Source: Bacteroidales bacterium UBA6207
GTDB taxonomy: Bacteria > Bacteroidota > Bacteroidia > Bacteroidales > F082
DNA: 16,776 bases
Assembly (NCBI GenBank): GCA_002421995.1
Contig: DISP01000094.1
Coordinates: forward strand, 1-16,776
Reading direction: 5' to 3'
Shown here: positions 14,841 through 16,776 of the stretch, piece by piece
Layout: each line of letters begins with the position of its first letter
Position numbering within the stretch: the stretch's first letter is position 1
Translations under genes and position numbers: made by a program
Notes under the pieces: generated by a model
Told to the model about the DNA's origin: nothing
What the model saw: only the letters and a program-made list of their open reading frames with translations
The model's database searches: none

Positions 14841-16725
14841 CCCGCATCAATTTCAGACTCGATTGACTGCCATCGGTGAATAAAACATTAATCAGATAGA
14901 TTTCTTCCTTGAATTGACTCAGGTCCAAACGGAAAAGCCTTGGAAATGGAGGCCGGTATTCTGCAGCCTGCTTCCCCTTCAAATCAATCACCTCAATTCG
15001 GATAACTGGTTGAAGACCTGAAAGATCAATGTTCGTATAGCTGCAAGCCGGATTTGGAAACACCTTCAGCTGCGGCCTTGCCGGATGCACATCCACAAAT
15101 GTCATGTCGAAACAACCCGGAAACATATTCTCCATCAAGGCCTTGTATTTTGGCGCCGGAATCAATGCCGTGTCCTGATCCATTGTTTCGAGTATTCCCC
15201 AACTTCCGTAGCGGGCAGAACGCTGACCAATAAAAGAAAAATTCATGCAATGCAAGGGACTGTCGCCCGACTGCAAGGTTCGCATAAACGTAAACCATTC
15301 ATTGTAAAGGTTATACATCGTAGTGTCGCGCTGAATATCGAGCAATGCCTGCGCATACGTCGGCTCCTCACCAAAAGGGTTGGGTGTGATGTGCTGCCCA
15401 CCCTCGTAGAATGCCATAGGCAAGCCGAGCGGATCGGCCAACTCACTTTTGATAGCCTGCATCCAGGGTTTTTCAGCTTCTTCGCGGCTTTGACGTACGC
15501 GTTGCGCCACGTCTGCCACCGTGGCCTGAGACCCAAGTGCATCGAGTTCAGCTTCAAGCGTTTCATTGCTCAATCCAAAATAATACGTCGGCGAAACCAG
15601 ATCGAAGCTCCCAACTTCCATATTGAAAGTGATGCGTTGACTCACATCAAGCCAGGCTGTCTGAACACCCACGGCTCTTTTCAATCTGTTGCTGTTGGCG
15701 CCAAACACGTCTGTCCAGATATCCATACAGTTTTGAATGTAAGGCACGATGCCTTCCGGCCAGCTAAGGCCTTGGTTCACACAACCATATTGGTTCAACC
15801 ATTGCGTTTGCCCGAACATCCAGTTCCAGATTTCGTTACTGTATTCCACAGTGAGCCTTCGTTCAGGCTCAAGATTATCGTAAAACAGTTGAGCCATGTC
15901 ATGTATAAATTCGTTGTCGGCATTGTGCGGCACACACACCCAGCCATCGAGGTCGAAATCGTTCATCAGCCTGATCATCATCTCGTAAGGTATGCCCTTG
16001 TTGTTGGCCCAGGTATAATAATCCATTCCGGCGCGCTCATCCCATCCGTGCAAGTCCGGACTATTCCAAGTCCAGGGTTCGGTCTGCCCCCAGTTGTTGG
16101 TTGCACCCCAGTCCATAAACCTTACCGACTTAAAAACCAATAGCTTGTCGAGCCATACGGGATTAAAAGGTTCTTGCTGATAGCTATTTTCAAAGTCGCT
16201 TTTCAGCACACGGATGTTGTGTACGGGATCGCCGGCTGCTGATGCCATGATTGTCAACTGTATGATTCCTCCTGCCGGATTTGGCAGCTGGAAGGTCATT
16301 CGGTTGGTCGAGGTTTGCTGCACATTGGACATACTTCCCCAAAATTCCAAGGCGCCTGTTCCGTCCCACAGCACCACATATTCACCCGACTGCCAGCCAT
16401 CAGTGATAGCCCACACCGTTGCAACGCGTTGCAGATAAGTGCGTCCGGCAATCTGCTGCGGAATATGAGTCGGATAGCCATCAGACCTGTAGCTGAGGCT
16501 GTCGGCGGCACCCGAATCCCAGGGATAATTTGGATTGTCAACATCTTTGGTGTACCATTGACGGCTGTTGTGCATCATATCCACAAATGGAAGCTCAGTA
16601 CCCCAATCAGCCAATCCGCCGAGGTTGGTTCCAAAATTGAGTTTGCAGCTGTCGGGGAGCTGCGCTAATCCGTTCGTACGAAGCAAAGCCAACAATACCA
16701 GTAGAAATATTCGATTCAAATTCAT
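14833..16725 (-). CDS. T9SS-exported glycosidase-like protein with type A sorting domain
   Basis: A 630-residue secreted protein. The start is set at the ATG at 16725: it begins MNLNRIFLLVLLALL, a good signal peptide ending GLAQ, and a perfect promoter box lies between it and an earlier in-frame ATG at 16770. An N-terminal beta-rich part (about 25-190) is followed by a central region (about 195-530) that looks like a TIM-barrel glycosidase. VEYSNEIWNW puts Glu298 after Asn, as in the acid/base of clan GH-A, and AFYEGGQH puts Glu441 where a nucleophile would be expected. FMDWGATNNWGQ (203-214) fits an early strand. The last about 77 residues (from VFPNPA, 554) are a Por secretion-tail domain, which sends the protein through the type IX system for surface attachment or release. 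I cannot name a CAZy family. Polysaccharide cleavage is inferred from motifs. Confidence 0.82.
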   Translation of the reverse strand: MNLNRIFLLVLLALLRTNGLAQLPDSCKLNFGTNLGGLADWGTELPFVDMMHNSRQWYTKDVDNPNYPWDSGAADSLSYRSDGYPTHIPQQIAGRTYLQRVATVWAITDGWQSGEYVVLWDGTGALEFWGSMSNVQQTSTNRMTFQLPNPAGGIIQLTIMASAAGDPVHNIRVLKSDFENSYQQEPFNPVWLDKLLVFKSVRFMDWGATNNWGQTEPWTWNSPDLHGWDERAGMDYYTWANNKGIPYEMMIRLMNDFDLDGWVCVPHNADNEFIHDMAQLFYDNLEPERRLTVEYSNEIWNWMFGQTQWLNQYGCVNQGLSWPEGIVPYIQNCMDIWTDVFGANSNRLKRAVGVQTAWLDVSQRITFNMEVGSFDLVSPTYYFGLSNETLEAELDALGSQATVADVAQRVRQSREEAEKPWMQAIKSELADPLGLPMAFYEGGQHITPNPFGEEPTYAQALLDIQRDTTMYNLYNEWFTFMRTLQSGDSPLHCMNFSFIGQRSARYGSWGILETMDQDTALIPAPKYKALMENMFPGCFDMTFVDVHPARPQLKVFPNPACSYTNIDLSGLQPVIRIEVIDLKGKQAAEYRPPFPRLFRLDLSQFKEEIYLINVLFTDGSQSSLKLMRAE

Positions 16726-16745
16726 TGATTCATTATTGTATGATG

Positions 16746-16753
16746 CAAAAGTA
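16746..16753 (-). promoter_or_regulatory. -7 box of the T9SS protein gene
   Basis: The minus strand reads TACTTTTG, a perfect TAnnTTTG, 20 bp before the ATG at 16725. Transcription would start near 16739, downstream of the alternative in-frame ATG at 16770, which supports the shorter protein. A TTG lies 14 bases upstream, nearer than usual. Confidence 0.6.
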
Positions 16754-16776
16754 TTGGAATTATACAGCAATGCCTG

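Noticed and set aside
15085..16143. Open frame of 352 codons on the plus strand, opposite the T9SS protein
   Set aside because: It is wholly antisense to a gene with signal peptide, catalytic motifs and sorting domain. Its translation shows no domain pattern, and it is rich in His, Arg and Cys as expected of a shadow frame.
16726..16770. Earlier in-frame ATG adding 15 residues to the T9SS protein
   Set aside because: The extra residues (MLYNSNTFASYNNES) would sit before a complete signal peptide, and a perfect promoter box lies inside this stretch.
1..16776. CRISPR arrays, tRNA or rRNA genes, insertion sequences, phage or defence genes
   Set aside because: No regularly spaced repeats, cloverleaf sequences, transposase or integrase motifs, or defence domains were found in any frame I read.

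Overview
The window most likely comes from a member of the Bacteroidota, probably an environmental relative of the Bacteroidales. Four things point there. One secreted protein ends in a type IX secretion (T9SS, type A) sorting domain. Signal peptides end in Ala-Gln or Gly-Gln. Several genes are preceded by perfect or near-perfect TAnnTTTG boxes, the -7 element of the Bacteroidota primary sigma factor. The first operon combines an AraC-type regulator, a sugar porter and a DUF5107/TPR protein, a mix familiar in this phylum. I see no tRNA, rRNA, CRISPR array, insertion sequence or phage gene, and no gene-free stretch above 300 bases.

Bases 1-5866 look like a sugar-response module. An AraC-family regulator (4979-5866, +) is divergent from a minus-strand operon: sugar porter (3473-4852), then a 1096-residue DUF5107 plus TPR protein (146-3436), then the signal peptide of an exported protein cut by the window edge (1-62). 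The 126-bp divergent region holds two inverted repeats that could be operators. No recognisable sugar kinase, isomerase or glycosidase is present in the visible part, so the substrate is unknown and the DUF5107 protein is the candidate for the missing activity.

Bases 5867-8333 hold katG, a full-length catalase-peroxidase with all its signature residues. It has a well-formed promoter, a leader of about 115 nt, a direct repeat around the promoter, and a strong terminator shared with the convergent gene that follows.

Bases 8365-11962 run on the minus strand: a small exported protein of unknown function, a DjlA-like membrane J-protein, an exported C1 (papain/bleomycin hydrolase-like) cysteine peptidase with its own terminator, and a small probable lipoprotein. 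Three of these four (the DjlA-like gene, the peptidase and the lipoprotein) have a perfect -7 box just upstream, so they look like separate transcription units.

Bases 12000-16776 hold three exported proteins whose families act on glycans or esters: a NodB-type polysaccharide deacetylase (-), a divergent lipoprotein-like alpha/beta hydrolase with a PKD-like C-terminal domain (+), and a convergent T9SS-exported protein with glycosidase-like catalytic motifs (-). A joint role in processing extracellular polysaccharide is an inference from their families and neighbourhood only.

The points most worth a second look are the DUF5107/TPR operon, the T9SS glycosidase-like protein, the palindrome touching the regulator's start codon, the direct repeats at the katG promoter, and the cluster of TCAGGT repeats upstream of the unknown gene at 8365-8964. 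Nothing here can be declared a new system from the sequence alone.
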